Source: Streptomyces sp. RerS4
GTDB lineage: Bacteria; Actinomycetota; Actinomycetes; Streptomycetales; Streptomycetaceae
Length of the DNA: 64,000 nt
Direction: 5' to 3'
NCBI RefSeq assembly: GCF_023515955.1
Contig: NZ_CP097323.1
Location: 62,001 to 126,000 of the forward strand
Shown here piece by piece: positions 25,823-33,684 of this stretch (its first letter is position 1; each line of letters begins with the position of its first letter). The position numbers and the translations under genes were made by a program. Below the pieces are notes generated by a model that did no database searches, was not told the DNA's origin, and saw only the letters and a list, made by a program, of their open reading frames with translations.

Positions 25823-26893
25823 ATGTCGGACAGCACCCACCTCTGGATGCGGCACGAGGCCCGCCCCACCGAACGCCGCGCCCCCCTCACCCCCGAGGAC
25901 GCGGCCCGCCTGGTCCGCGGCGGCGTCCGGATCACCGTCGAGGAGTCGCCACAGCGCGTCTTCCCGCTCGCCGCCTACGAGGCCGCCGGCTGCGCCACCG
26001 CCCCCACCGCCTCCTGGCACGCCGAGGCCCCCGACGAGGCGTACGTGCTCGGGCTCAAGGAACTGCCCGCCGGTCCGGACGCCCCGGCCCTGCGCCACCG
26101 TCACATCTACTTCGGCCACGCCTACAAGGGGCAGGCCGGCGCCGCCGAACTGCTCGCCCGCTTCACCGCCGGCGGCGGGGCCCTGCTCGACATGGAGTAC
26201 CTCACCGACGACGCCGGCCGCCGCGTCGCCGCCTTCGGCTACTGGGCGGGCTACGTCGGCGCGGCCCTCGCCGTCCTGCACCACCGGGACACCCTCGCCA
26301 CCCCCCTCGCCCCCACCGACCGGCCCGCGCTCGACGCGCTGCTGGCCGAGGGCGCGTACGACGCGCCGTACGCGGACCCCACCACCGCCCTCGTGGTCGG
26401 CGCGCTCGGCCGCAGCGGCCGGGGCGCCTGCGACGCCCTCGTCCGGGCCGGGCTGGAGCCCACCCGCTGGGACCTCGCCGAGACCCGCGCGCTGGACCGG
26501 CCCGCCCTCCTCGGACACGACCTGCTGGTCAACACCGTGCTGACCACCTCGCCCGTGCCGCCGTTCCTGACCAAGGCCGACCTCGACGACCCCGAGCGCC
26601 GGCTCTCGCTCGTCAGCGACGTCACCTGCGACGTCACCTCCGACTGCAACGTGCTGCCGGTCTACGACGAGACGACCACCTGGACGGAGCCGGTACGCAC
26701 CCTGCGCGGCGGGGGCCACCCCCTGGACCTCATCGCCATCGACAACCTCCCCTCCCTCCTGCCCGTCGAGGCCAGTACCGCCTTCTCCGCCGAACTCGCC
26801 CCCCAACTGGAGGGGTTGGCCGCACGGACCGACGTATGGGAGCGCGCCCTGCGCACCTTCCACACCTTCCGCGCGGCCGTCGTCGACGCCTGA
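25823..26893 (+). CDS. Saccharopine dehydrogenase (lysine-forming)-like enzyme
   Basis: This is a 356-residue two-domain dehydrogenase. The N-terminus LWMRHEARPTERRAPLTPEDAARL is the alanine-dehydrogenase/transhydrogenase-type domain seen in LYS1 saccharopine dehydrogenases. A second Rossmann region (ALVVGALGRSGRGACDAL) binds NAD. The stretch LVSDVTCDVTSDCN and the terminal IDNLPSLLPVEAS match that family. The LYS1 reaction is NAD-dependent cleavage or formation of a secondary amine between an amino acid and a 2-oxo acid. Bacterial homologues often have unknown substrates. It stands alone; 25525-25822 upstream has no gene I can support. Confidence 0.82.
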   Translation: MSDSTHLWMRHEARPTERRAPLTPEDAARLVRGGVRITVEESPQRVFPLAAYEAAGCATAPTASWHAEAPDEAYVLGLKELPAGPDAPALRHRHIYFGHAYKGQAGAAELLARFTAGGGALLDMEYLTDDAGRRVAAFGYWAGYVGAALAVLHHRDTLATPLAPTDRPALDALLAEGAYDAPYADPTTALVVGALGRSGRGACDALVRAGLEPTRWDLAETRALDRPALLGHDLLVNTVLTTSPVPPFLTKADLDDPERRLSLVSDVTCDVTSDCNVLPVYDETTTWTEPVRTLRGGGHPLDLIAIDNLPSLLPVEASTAFSAELAPQLEGLAARTDVWERALRTFHTFRAAVVDA

Positions 26894-26925
26894 GACGCCT
26901 GAGACGCCTGAGACGTTTGAAGCGC
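26886..26925. repeat. GACGCCTGA tandem repeat at the stop codon
   Basis: Three to four copies of a 9-10 base unit (GACGCCTGA) overlap the stop of the saccharopine-dehydrogenase-like gene, so several successive in-phase stop-like triplets occur. Confidence 0.65.
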
Positions 26926-26942
26926 CTCGGGCGCGCAGGCGG

Positions 26943-27881
26943 TCAGGGGATGTGGGCGACCGCGACCGTCGCCTCGAAGACGGGCGCCTCGTCCTGGACG
27001 GCGGTCACCCGCAGCCCCTTGTCGCGGCCCTCGGTCTGCGGCGGGACCGGTTCGGCGGTGATCCAGCAGGGGCTGGTGAACTCGACGTAGCGGCGGAAGG
27101 TGATGTTCATCGACGCGGGCCACCAGGCGCCCCCCTCGGGGGCCGACGCGTGGGCGGCCTGCCGCGCCGCCTCCAGGAGCATCATCCCCGGGACGTGGTC
27201 GACCGGGTGGTCGAACAGCACGGGGTGCGTCGGGTCGACGCGCAGCCGCCAGCGGTCCGCGTCGGCGGTGGGGGACAGGACGACGTCGTCCGGCCGGTCC
27301 CGCCGGCACAGCGCGGGCGACAGCGCCGGGGTCGGGTCGGGCATCGCCCAGAACCCGCTGGTCCCCGCGCGCCCCGCCCGCAGCCGCTGGTAGACGGCCG
27401 GGGCGTGGCAGTGGAAGACGGTGCTGGCCACGGCCAGCAGGGTCTCGCCGCGGGTGATCTCGTAGTGCATGGACAGCGCGACGGGCAGCCCGCGCCGGTA
27501 GGTGATGTTCGTACAGTTCACGTGGAGCTGGAGCTCGGCCGGGGTGCGCTCGACGCGCATCGCGTGCGGGTTGACGGCGTAGCGCAGCCGCGACCAGCTC
27601 AACTGGTGCCCGAACGGCACCCCGTAGGCGGTGTGGGTCAGGAGCGGGAGCGTCTGGCGGATGGTCTCGCACAGCAGCATGGGGTCGTACAGGCCTCGGT
27701 CGCAGACGTAGAAGCCATGGCAGCGAGGCCACTGGGCATCGATCGTGAACGCATCGGGTCCGGTCGACGTGCATCCCGTGAGGAAGACGTCGGAGAGGGC
27801 CGCGCGGTGAACGTATTCCTTCGCAACGGTCGTGGTCAGGGCGCTGCGTACAGGTGCGGGGCGTTCAGTCGATATGAGCAT
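26943..27881 (-). CDS. AfsA/ScbA-type gamma-butyrolactone synthase
   Basis: This is a 312-residue protein with two hot-dog (AfsA) repeats. The N-terminal repeat has VHRAALSDVFLTG and the C-terminal repeat FDHPVDHVPGMMLLEAARQAA; both carry the conserved H-R/H-P.D pattern. AfsA condenses a beta-keto acyl-ACP with dihydroxyacetone phosphate, the key step toward gamma-butyrolactone signals. AGAGGGGA precedes ATG 27881. It is divergent from its cognate receptor gene across a 110-base gap that holds a palindromic operator, the standard layout for a quorum-type switch. The product would trigger the regulatory cascade of this region. Confidence 0.93.
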   Translation of the reverse strand: MLISTERPAPVRSALTTTVAKEYVHRAALSDVFLTGCTSTGPDAFTIDAQWPRCHGFYVCDRGLYDPMLLCETIRQTLPLLTHTAYGVPFGHQLSWSRLRYAVNPHAMRVERTPAELQLHVNCTNITYRRGLPVALSMHYEITRGETLLAVASTVFHCHAPAVYQRLRAGRAGTSGFWAMPDPTPALSPALCRRDRPDDVVLSPTADADRWRLRVDPTHPVLFDHPVDHVPGMMLLEAARQAAHASAPEGGAWWPASMNITFRRYVEFTSPCWITAEPVPPQTEGRDKGLRVTAVQDEAPVFEATVAVAHIP

Positions 27882-27948
27882 GCCATTCCCCTCTGGCGTG
27901 CGTATGTGTGGCCATGAATGGCCTGGTCGGCCAACGGCGCGGACTGTA

Positions 27949-27972
27949 AAATAAAGTGCGTTCGCTTTGTTT
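27949..27972. promoter_or_regulatory. Candidate autoregulatory element (ARE) of the butyrolactone receptor
   Basis: A 24-base imperfect palindrome lies midway between the divergent afsA-type and receptor genes. Its halves (AAATAAAGTGCG and, reversed, AAACAAAGCGAA) agree at 8 of 12 positions. A TAAAAT hexamer at 27947-27952 overlaps it. Its position and symmetry fit receptor-operator sites of this family. Confidence 0.65.
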
Positions 27973-27991
27973 GTCGAGAGAGGATGCACAA

Positions 27992-28627
27992 GTGGTGGAG
28001 CCGCAGTTGAAGCAGGAACGCGCGGTGAAGACCCGGCAGGCGATCATCTCGGCGGCGGCCGAGGTCTTCGACGAGAGCGGCTACCTCGGCGCGAGCATGC
28101 GCGAGATCATGAAGAGGGCCGGCGTCACGCTCGGTGCGGTGTACTTCCACTTCCCCAACAAGGAAGCCCTGGCCCTGGCGGTGATGAACTCCCAGCCGGA
28201 GACCATCATGCCCAGGCTGACCTCGGACGGGCTCCAACGCCTGGTGGACCTCACCCTCGTGTGGTCGCACCAGCTCCAGGTGGACAAGATCCTGCGCGCG
28301 GCCGTGCGGTTGGCCGTGGAGCAGACCGGCTTCGGGGTGCACGACGCGGAGTCGTTCCACGAATGGCAGAAAATCATGGAGGAATGCCTGCTCGTGGCCC
28401 GGGACCGGGGTGAACTGGCGGATTCCGCCGAGGTGCGGAGGATCGCGGAATTCGTCGTCGGGGCGTGCACCGGCATGCAGCTGTACTCCGACCTGGTCAC
28501 CAACCGTTCCGACCTGCCCCGACGCACCGTGACCATGTGGGAACTCCTCATCCCTTCCATCGCCAGCGAAAGCGGGCGGAAGTCGGTGAAGGTCAGCGTC
28601 CGCCGTGCGGCGGCCCTGATCAAGTAG
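27992..28627 (+). CDS. Gamma-butyrolactone receptor (ArpA/ScbR-type TetR)
   Basis: This is a 211-residue TetR-fold receptor. Its DNA-binding end (KQERAVKTRQAIISAAAEVFDESGYLGASMREIMKRAGVTLGAVYFHFPNKEALA) is the signature of ArpA/ScbR proteins. A conserved Trp lies in the ligand pocket region (VTMWELLIPSI). It represses its targets until the butyrolactone binds. The GTG at 27992 follows AGAGAGGA; the open frame extends upstream without a ribosome site. It is divergent from the AfsA homologue and presumably controls both through the palindrome at 27949-27972. Confidence 0.93.
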   Translation: MVEPQLKQERAVKTRQAIISAAAEVFDESGYLGASMREIMKRAGVTLGAVYFHFPNKEALALAVMNSQPETIMPRLTSDGLQRLVDLTLVWSHQLQVDKILRAAVRLAVEQTGFGVHDAESFHEWQKIMEECLLVARDRGELADSAEVRRIAEFVVGACTGMQLYSDLVTNRSDLPRRTVTMWELLIPSIASESGRKSVKVSVRRAAALIK

Positions 28628-28862
28628 CGGACGCGAAGGGGTTCTCGCGGGGGTTCAGCGGCTACGTCCACGACGGCGCCGTTCGACGTAGACGGGTGAC
28701 AGCCGACGGCGTAGGCGGCGTACGTTCCGCCTGTCGGCCGGCTGATTCGGTGTGATAGAACGCCTCATCCCCAGGTGAACGCATGACCGGTTTTGCGTGG
28801 CCGTTGCTTGCTCCGCCGACCTGCCAGCCCCCCTCTCCGCCGCTCCGTCGAAGGACCCCGTC

Positions 28863-29633
28863 ATGAGCGACTTACGCCTGCTGGAGAACAAGGTCATCGT
28901 GATCACCGGCGCCTCCAGCGGCATCGGCGCCGCCGCCGCCCGGCTGTTCGCGGCGGAGGGCGCGGCCGTGGTCGTCACGGCCCGCCGGCAGGGGCACCTC
29001 GACGCGCTGGCCGAGGAGATACGCCGGCGTGGCGGGCAGGCGACCGCCGTGGTGGCCGACGTGGCCCTGTCCGCCGACATGGCCCGCGTGGTGGCCCGCG
29101 CGGTCGAGGAGTACGGCCGGCTCGACGGCGCCCTCAACAACGCCGGCTGGGCCACGGCCGGCACCCGCGTCCACGAGACCGACGACGCCGTCTTCGACCG
29201 GGTCCTCGACGTGAACCTGCGCGGCGTGTGGAACTGCCTCAAGCACCAGCTCCCCGCGATGCTCGCGGCCGGCCGCGGCGGATCCATCGTGAACACCGCC
29301 AGCGTGGCCGGGGTCCTCGCCACCGGCGCCACCGCCTCCTACGTCGCCGCCAAGCACGCGGTGATCGGCCTGACCAAGGCGGCCGCCGACGAGTACGCGG
29401 CCGACGGCATCCGGGTCAACTCCCTCGTGGTGGGCAGCACGCGGACGGAGCTGATGACCGACATCATCAGCCACACCCCCTCGCTGGAGGAGGCCTTCAC
29501 CGGGCGCTCCCTGCAAAAGCGCATGGCCGACCCCGACGAGGTGGCCCAGGCGGCGGCATGGCTGTGCAGCGACCGCTCCTCCTTCGTCACCGGAACGGCG
29601 CTCCCCGTGGACGGGGGCTGGACGGCGGCCTAG
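28863..29633 (+). CDS. SDR, possible butyrolactone ketoreductase (BarS1-like)
   Basis: This is a 256-residue classical SDR: TGASSGIGAAAARLF, ALNNAGWATAG, TASVAG with catalytic Ser, SYVAAKHAV with Tyr/Lys, and a terminal TGTALPVDGG. GAAGGA lies 9 bases before ATG. Codon 4 is TTA (28872-28874), implying dependence on the bldA tRNA. It sits between a gamma-butyrolactone receptor and a second receptor-like gene, the same company kept by BarS1, the 6-keto reductase of virginiae butanolide. A role in finishing the signal molecule is therefore attractive but inferred from context only. The 28628-28862 gap shows a partial inverted repeat and no gene. Confidence 0.8.
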   Translation: MSDLRLLENKVIVITGASSGIGAAAARLFAAEGAAVVVTARRQGHLDALAEEIRRRGGQATAVVADVALSADMARVVARAVEEYGRLDGALNNAGWATAGTRVHETDDAVFDRVLDVNLRGVWNCLKHQLPAMLAAGRGGSIVNTASVAGVLATGATASYVAAKHAVIGLTKAAADEYAADGIRVNSLVVGSTRTELMTDIISHTPSLEEAFTGRSLQKRMADPDEVAQAAAWLCSDRSSFVTGTALPVDGGWTAA

Positions 29634-29658
29634 CCGGACACCCCCGGCCTGGTCGTCC

Positions 29659-30321
29659 CTAGTGGGCCACCTGGCCGCTGCGGCCCGGGGCGGTGGTGTC
29701 GACGGGGCGGCGGGTGACCTCCGCGATCGCGTCCCGGTCGGCCAGTATCCCCGTCAGGACCAGCCGCCAGGTGTTCTCCAGCAGCCGGATCGCGCCCTCG
29801 GTGGACCAGGCCGGGCCCGTGGGGCGCCGCGAGGCCATCTCCGTGGCGGACACCAGGCTCAGCACCAGCGCCGCCACCGCCTCAGGGTCCGTCCCGCGCA
29901 GCAACCCGCCGTCGTCGCGGGCCTGGCGCAGCAACTCGTGCGCGTCCGGGAGCCAGGTCGCGGACCAGGGCTGCGCCCCGGGCCGTTCGCGTTCCAGGCG
30001 GATGGTGGCCCGTACGGCCGCGTTCCGGCCGATCTGCCGGGTCAGCTCCAGGGTCAGCTCGACGAGCCGGCGCAGCGCGGGGCCGGGCCGGGCCCGTACG
30101 CGCTCCAGGGCCGCGCGGGTGTCCGCGCGGCCCACCTCCTCGACGGCCTCCGCCAGTTCGGCCTTGGACTTGAAGTGGAAGGTCAGTCCGCCCACCGAGA
30201 TCCCGGCCGACTTGCTGATCTGTGACAACGAGGTCCCGGCGTAGCCGTCCTCGTCGAAGTGCGCGGCGGCCGCCCGCACGAGGGCGCCGCGGCTCCTGAC
30301 CGCCCTCTGCTGATTCGCCAT
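29659..30321 (-). CDS. Butyrolactone-receptor-like TetR regulator
   Basis: This is a 220-residue TetR protein. The N-terminus QQRAVRSRGALVRAAAAHFDEDGYAGTSLSQISKSAGISVGGLTFHFKSKAELA is colinear with ArpA-type receptors but diverges in the recognition helix. The ligand domain keeps SATWLPDAHELLRQARDDG. This pattern fits pseudo-receptors (BarB, JadR2, ScbR2) that often bind antibiotics or intermediates rather than butyrolactones. ATG 30321 is preceded by CGGAG. It is divergent from the IS701-type transposase gene, and the gap holds a perfect GTGGTCGGACCAC palindrome (30466-30478). It convergently abuts the SDR with 25 bases between stops. Confidence 0.82.
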   Translation of the reverse strand: MANQQRAVRSRGALVRAAAAHFDEDGYAGTSLSQISKSAGISVGGLTFHFKSKAELAEAVEEVGRADTRAALERVRARPGPALRRLVELTLELTRQIGRNAAVRATIRLERERPGAQPWSATWLPDAHELLRQARDDGGLLRGTDPEAVAALVLSLVSATEMASRRPTGPAWSTEGAIRLLENTWRLVLTGILADRDAIAEVTRRPVDTTAPGRSGQVAH

Positions 30322-30628
30322 GGGGTCTCCGAACGGGGTCGGGAGGTGCCCGGCCCCACGGGTGCGCTGTCCCGGCACCTCAAGCGTGCGTGGTTGAGAT
30401 CCGTCACAGCTTCCGCATGATCAGGCGGCGAACGCAACGCAGAGTTGCCGAAGTGGTCACTGGACGTGGTCGGACCACCCTGCCGGCGGTGTCCGGGCCG
30501 CTCACTTGCCGAAGTCGGCGCGGAAGAAAGGGGCTTGGGGTGGAGGTGCGTCCATCCACTGGAAAAAAAACGAACGATCGCTATGCTGATGCGAGCGGCT
30601 GGATGACCGATGCAGGAGGGATCGTGCC
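30322..30628. promoter_or_regulatory. Intergenic region with palindrome and direct repeats
   Basis: This 307-base gap has no gene I can support. It contains a perfect 13-base palindrome (30466-30478), two copies of TTGCCGAAGT (30445 and 30506) and an A8 run followed by CGAACGATCG and TATGCT near 30563-30587. These are candidate sites for the receptor-like TetR. Confidence 0.45.
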
Positions 30629-31825
30629 ATGGCGGCGAACGCCTCGAACCTTGCCCAAGCGCCCGTCTCGGTGATGACCGAACAGCTCTTCGGGCACCTG
30701 CCCCGGGCCGACCAGCGCTACTGGGCCCAGGCCTACCTCCAGGGCCTGCTCACCACCGAGGGCAAGAAGTCGGTACGGCGCATCGCCGCCGCCGTCTCCG
30801 ATTCCCCGACGGCCCCCCAGTCCATGCACCAGTTCGTCAACGCGAGCCCCTGGGACTGGGACCTCGCCCGCGCCGAGCTGACCCGCTGGGTGGAGCGGCG
30901 GGTGGAGCCCCAGGCGTGGGTGCTCGACACCGCCGTCCTGCGCAAGCGCGGCGAACACTCCTGCGGCGTGCACCGCCGCTTCGTGCCCGCCACCGGACGC
31001 TCCGTCAACTGCCAGGTCGGCGTCGGCGCCTTCCTCGCCACCGAGACCGACGCCTACCCCGTCGACTGGGGCCTGCTGCTCCCCGGCGCCTGGGCCGGCG
31101 ACGAGGAACGCCGCTCCCGGGCCCGGATCCCCGAGGGCGTCACCCACCGCGCCGTCGAACAGCACACCCTCGACCTCGCCGACTCCCTCACCGCCAACAC
31201 CCGCTTCGGGGCCCCGCCGATCGTCGCCGACCTCACCTCGTGCCCCGGCGCCGCCGCGCTGGTACGGGCCCTGAGCGCGCGCGGCCGCGACTTCGTCGTG
31301 GCCGTACCCGGCCGCATACCGGTGGTGCCCGGCGTCCACAGCACCGGCCGGGCGACGTACGTGGGCGGCGGCGGACTGCCGGCCGCGATGGAGGCCCGAC
31401 GCTTCTTCGAGCTCAAGCCCGAGAGCCACTTCCGCCTCGACACCCTCGGCAGCCACGAGGGCCACCCCGGCCGCACCTCCGTGGTCACCGGCCTGGTGCG
31501 CCTGCCCGAACTGCGCACCACCCGCCAGAACCCGCACCACACCTACCGGCTGTTCGCCGTACGCCACCACGCGGGCCGGCGCTCGCCCCAACTGTGGCTG
31601 ACCAACATGGTCTACCGGCGCTCCGACGAACTCGTCGCCCTCGCCCAGCTCCACCGCCGGACCGGCGTCACCGTCCAGCGGCTGGAGGACGACTTCGGCC
31701 TGCTCGACTTCGAGGGCCGCTCCTACCCGGGCTGGCACCACCACATGACCCTGGTGTCGGCGGCCTACGCCTACGGCCGCCTCGCCCTCCCCGGCGACAC
31801 CGCGCCCGAGGGCCGCACGGCCTGA
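30629..31825 (+). CDS. IS701-family-type transposase, apparently intact
   Basis: This is a 398-residue DDE transposase of the IS701/IS4 type. VLDTAVLRKRGEHS holds the first Asp, followed by the CGVHRRF...NCQVGV motif. VADLTSCPGAAAL holds the second Asp. DFEGRSYPGWHHHMTL holds the catalytic Glu in its usual FEGR.W.GWHHH frame. I found no terminal inverted repeats or target duplications around it. The gene has its own hairpin terminator and sits in the regulatory island, so it may be a stranded or domesticated copy rather than a mobile element. The family call is good; the functional status is open. Confidence 0.82.
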   Translation: MAANASNLAQAPVSVMTEQLFGHLPRADQRYWAQAYLQGLLTTEGKKSVRRIAAAVSDSPTAPQSMHQFVNASPWDWDLARAELTRWVERRVEPQAWVLDTAVLRKRGEHSCGVHRRFVPATGRSVNCQVGVGAFLATETDAYPVDWGLLLPGAWAGDEERRSRARIPEGVTHRAVEQHTLDLADSLTANTRFGAPPIVADLTSCPGAAALVRALSARGRDFVVAVPGRIPVVPGVHSTGRATYVGGGGLPAAMEARRFFELKPESHFRLDTLGSHEGHPGRTSVVTGLVRLPELRTTRQNPHHTYRLFAVRHHAGRRSPQLWLTNMVYRRSDELVALAQLHRRTGVTVQRLEDDFGLLDFEGRSYPGWHHHMTLVSAAYAYGRLALPGDTAPEGRTA

Positions 31826-31862
31826 CACCCGCCGGGCCCCTTCCTCCCCCGGGGTTCGAGCC

Positions 31863-31910
31863 CCCCGTCCCTCCGCCTCCCTACCCCCGCGGCGGAGGGA
31901 CGGGGCTTTT
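31863..31910 (+). terminator. Terminator after the transposase gene
   Basis: A perfect 15-base stem (31863-31877 with 31891-31905) is followed by CTTTT. It overlaps the 3' end of the convergent minus-strand gene at 31881. Confidence 0.85.
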
Positions 31911-32402
31911 CCGGGCGGCGGTGCGCGGGGGCATCAGGTGGCGGCGGACCACCACCGCCACGAGGGCGTAACCGGCCGCGAGGAGGGCGAAGGTGAAGAT
32001 CCACTCGTGGGAGCCGCCGGGGCGGTAGACGCGCCCCGGGTTGCCGACGTCCATCGCGGGCGCCGCCTCGCCCATGGCGAGGGAGCCGCGCCCCGTCCCG
32101 TACAGCTTGACGTCCTCCCGCGCTCGCGCCCCCTCGGCGGCGCGGAAGGTGCCCGTCCATTCGCAGGTCTCGTGCCCGGGGTGTTGGACGCAGGTCAGCC
32201 GGCTCGCCGTGAACGTCCCCGGTACGCCGTCGGCCGTAGCCGCCCGCAGCGCGTTGCCGAGGTTCGGCAGCGACACGTAGAGCATCAGCGCGGCGGCCAT
32301 CAGGACCAGCGACGAGACGAACCCGGACGGCCCGCGGGCCGTCCGGGTGTGGGGCGCGGGCCCGCCGGTCCGCTCCGGGGCGGGGGCGGCCGTCAGGCTC
32401 AT
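31881..32402 (-). CDS. Two-helix membrane protein with an extracytoplasmic domain
   Basis: This is a 173-residue protein. Helix 1 (FVSSLVLMAAALMLYVSL) and helix 2 (WIFTFALLAAGYALVAVVV) flank a domain of about 80 residues that should lie outside the cytoplasm. It contains LTCVQHPGHETCEW, two cysteines that could form a disulfide. I recognise no family. The ATG at 32402 overlaps the stop of the upstream His-rich membrane protein gene by 4 bases, so the two are probably made together and may form a complex. Confidence 0.72.
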   Translation of the reverse strand: MSLTAAPAPERTGGPAPHTRTARGPSGFVSSLVLMAAALMLYVSLPNLGNALRAATADGVPGTFTASRLTCVQHPGHETCEWTGTFRAAEGARAREDVKLYGTGRGSLAMGEAAPAMDVGNPGRVYRPGGSHEWIFTFALLAAGYALVAVVVRRHLMPPRTAARKSPVPPPRG

Positions 32403-32959
32403 GCCGTCAGGGCGCAGTCGCAGCGGGCCGAGGCGTTGTCGGCGTGCGCCCGCGTGTGCAGGACCATGGCGATGATCATCGGGATGGTGACGATCGCGTT
32501 GTAGAAGAGGTGCAGCTCCACCCGGGGCGCGATCAGCTGGACGATGCTCGTCGGCACCGCCTTGCCCGCCAGGAAGGCGCCGGTCAGCGCCTGGAGCAGG
32601 AGCAGCAGGTGCTCGAAGTGGTGCCACACCTGGACGCCGAGGGTGACGTTCCACCAGGTCCGGGAGCGGCCGGTGAAGCCGCGCCGCAGCAGCAGGAACC
32701 CGGCCAGCATGAGCAGGGCGTACCCGTAGTGCATCCACTCGGACTTGATCAGCCACGGGAACGGCACGCCGAGGACCCCGCGCGCCTCGGGCAGCGGCCA
32801 GCCGAGGATGTATATCTGCGCGGCCTGCGCCAGGTGCTCGGCCCAGTGCGCCACGACGATGACCGCGAAGACGCGCAACGCGTTCTTGTGGTGGCGGGTG
32901 TTGAGCGCGTCGATCAGTCCGGTCGCCTGTCGGCTCGCGGAGTGGGTTCCTGCGGCCAT
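32399..32959 (-). CDS. His-rich integral membrane protein with two HxxEH motifs
   Basis: This is a 186-residue protein with about five hydrophobic segments. Two membrane-embedded motifs, HWAEHLAQ and HHFEHLLLL, repeat the pattern H-x-x-E-H. Further histidines sit in MHYGY, VELHLFYN and LHTRAHAD. The pattern could bind a metal or heme, loosely like membrane diiron enzymes, but I recognise no family and make no catalytic claim. It is first of a two-gene unit (4-base overlap with the next gene). It is divergent from hxlR, with the candidate HxlR operator (33066-33088) in the gap. Confidence 0.75.
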   Translation of the reverse strand: MAAGTHSASRQATGLIDALNTRHHKNALRVFAVIVVAHWAEHLAQAAQIYILGWPLPEARGVLGVPFPWLIKSEWMHYGYALLMLAGFLLLRRGFTGRSRTWWNVTLGVQVWHHFEHLLLLLQALTGAFLAGKAVPTSIVQLIAPRVELHLFYNAIVTIPMIIAMVLHTRAHADNASARCDCALTA

Positions 32960-33065
32960 CTCGACACACCTCTCGGTCAGTTGTGGGTGGGACCCGCATC
33001 ATCCCACCACCGCCCGCGGCGGGTGGTCTTCTTCCGGATTGCGCAACCGCGTCCGCCGGGCCCGA

Positions 33066-33088
33066 ACGAGTCCTTTCACGCAACTCGC
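33066..33088. promoter_or_regulatory. Candidate HxlR operator, site 1
   Basis: The sequence contains GAGTCCTTTCACGCAACTC, an imperfect inverted repeat with GAGT/ACTC ends. The same motif recurs at 51768-51790, 52321-52343 and 52356-52378. It lies 18 bases before the hxlR start and upstream of the divergent membrane gene. Confidence 0.65.
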
Positions 33089-33106
33089 TCGGTTACGGTG
33101 GTCCGC

Positions 33107-33550
33107 ATGCTGCCACGGACATACGAAGGACAGGACTGCAACCTCGCCCGCTCCCTCGAAGTGATCGGCGAACGCTGGAGCCTCTTGATCGTGCGCTCGG
33201 CGCTGCTCGGCGTGAAGCGCTTCGACGGCTTCCTCGGCACCCTCCAGATCGCCCGCAACGTGCTCACCAACCGGCTCGGCCGGCTCGTCGACCTCGGGAT
33301 CCTGGAGCGCGTTCCCTACCAGGACAAGCCCGTCCGCTACGAGTACCCGCTCACCCCCATGGGCCGGGACCTGACCACGGCCGTCCTCGCCCTCATGCAG
33401 TGGGGCGACCGCAACCTGCCCACCGAGGACGGCCCCCCGCGCCGCGCCGAACACATCGGCTGCGACGGCCACGTCCACGTCCGGCCCGTCTGCGACGGCT
33501 GCGCCCGCGAGGTGCACGGCGAGGAGGTCGCCGTCCGCCGACTGCGCTGA
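33107..33550 (+). CDS. HxlR-family transcriptional regulator
   Basis: This is a 147-residue winged-helix regulator. The opening DCNLARSLEVIGERWSLLIVR and the core KRFDGFLGTLQIARNVLTNRLGRLVDLGILE are diagnostic of HxlR/MarR-like proteins, including the conserved N-terminal Cys. The C-terminus has CDGHVHVRPVCDGC, a Cys/His cluster that may bind zinc or sense redox state. Four copies of one palindromic motif in the window, one at its own promoter, suggest a small regulon: its divergent membrane genes, the second E10 thioesterase, and E11 with following genes. Confidence 0.88.
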   Translation: MLPRTYEGQDCNLARSLEVIGERWSLLIVRSALLGVKRFDGFLGTLQIARNVLTNRLGRLVDLGILERVPYQDKPVRYEYPLTPMGRDLTTAVLALMQWGDRNLPTEDGPPRRAEHIGCDGHVHVRPVCDGCAREVHGEEVAVRRLR

Positions 33551-33684
33551 CGTCCCCGCCCTGACCTGCCCCGCCCCCGCCGCGCACGGCCGTTGCGCAC
33601 ACCTGAAGATGCCGCCCCGCGGCCCGCGCGCCCACGATGGGCCCTCCGCCACCACCTCGGGTGGCTGCGCGAAGGAGGAACCGC

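Noticed and set aside
30560..30585. A second butyrolactone receptor site at the A8-CGAACGATCG stretch
   Set aside because: Its right half does not mirror the left, and similarity to the 27949 palindrome is limited to one half. Too weak to list as an operator.
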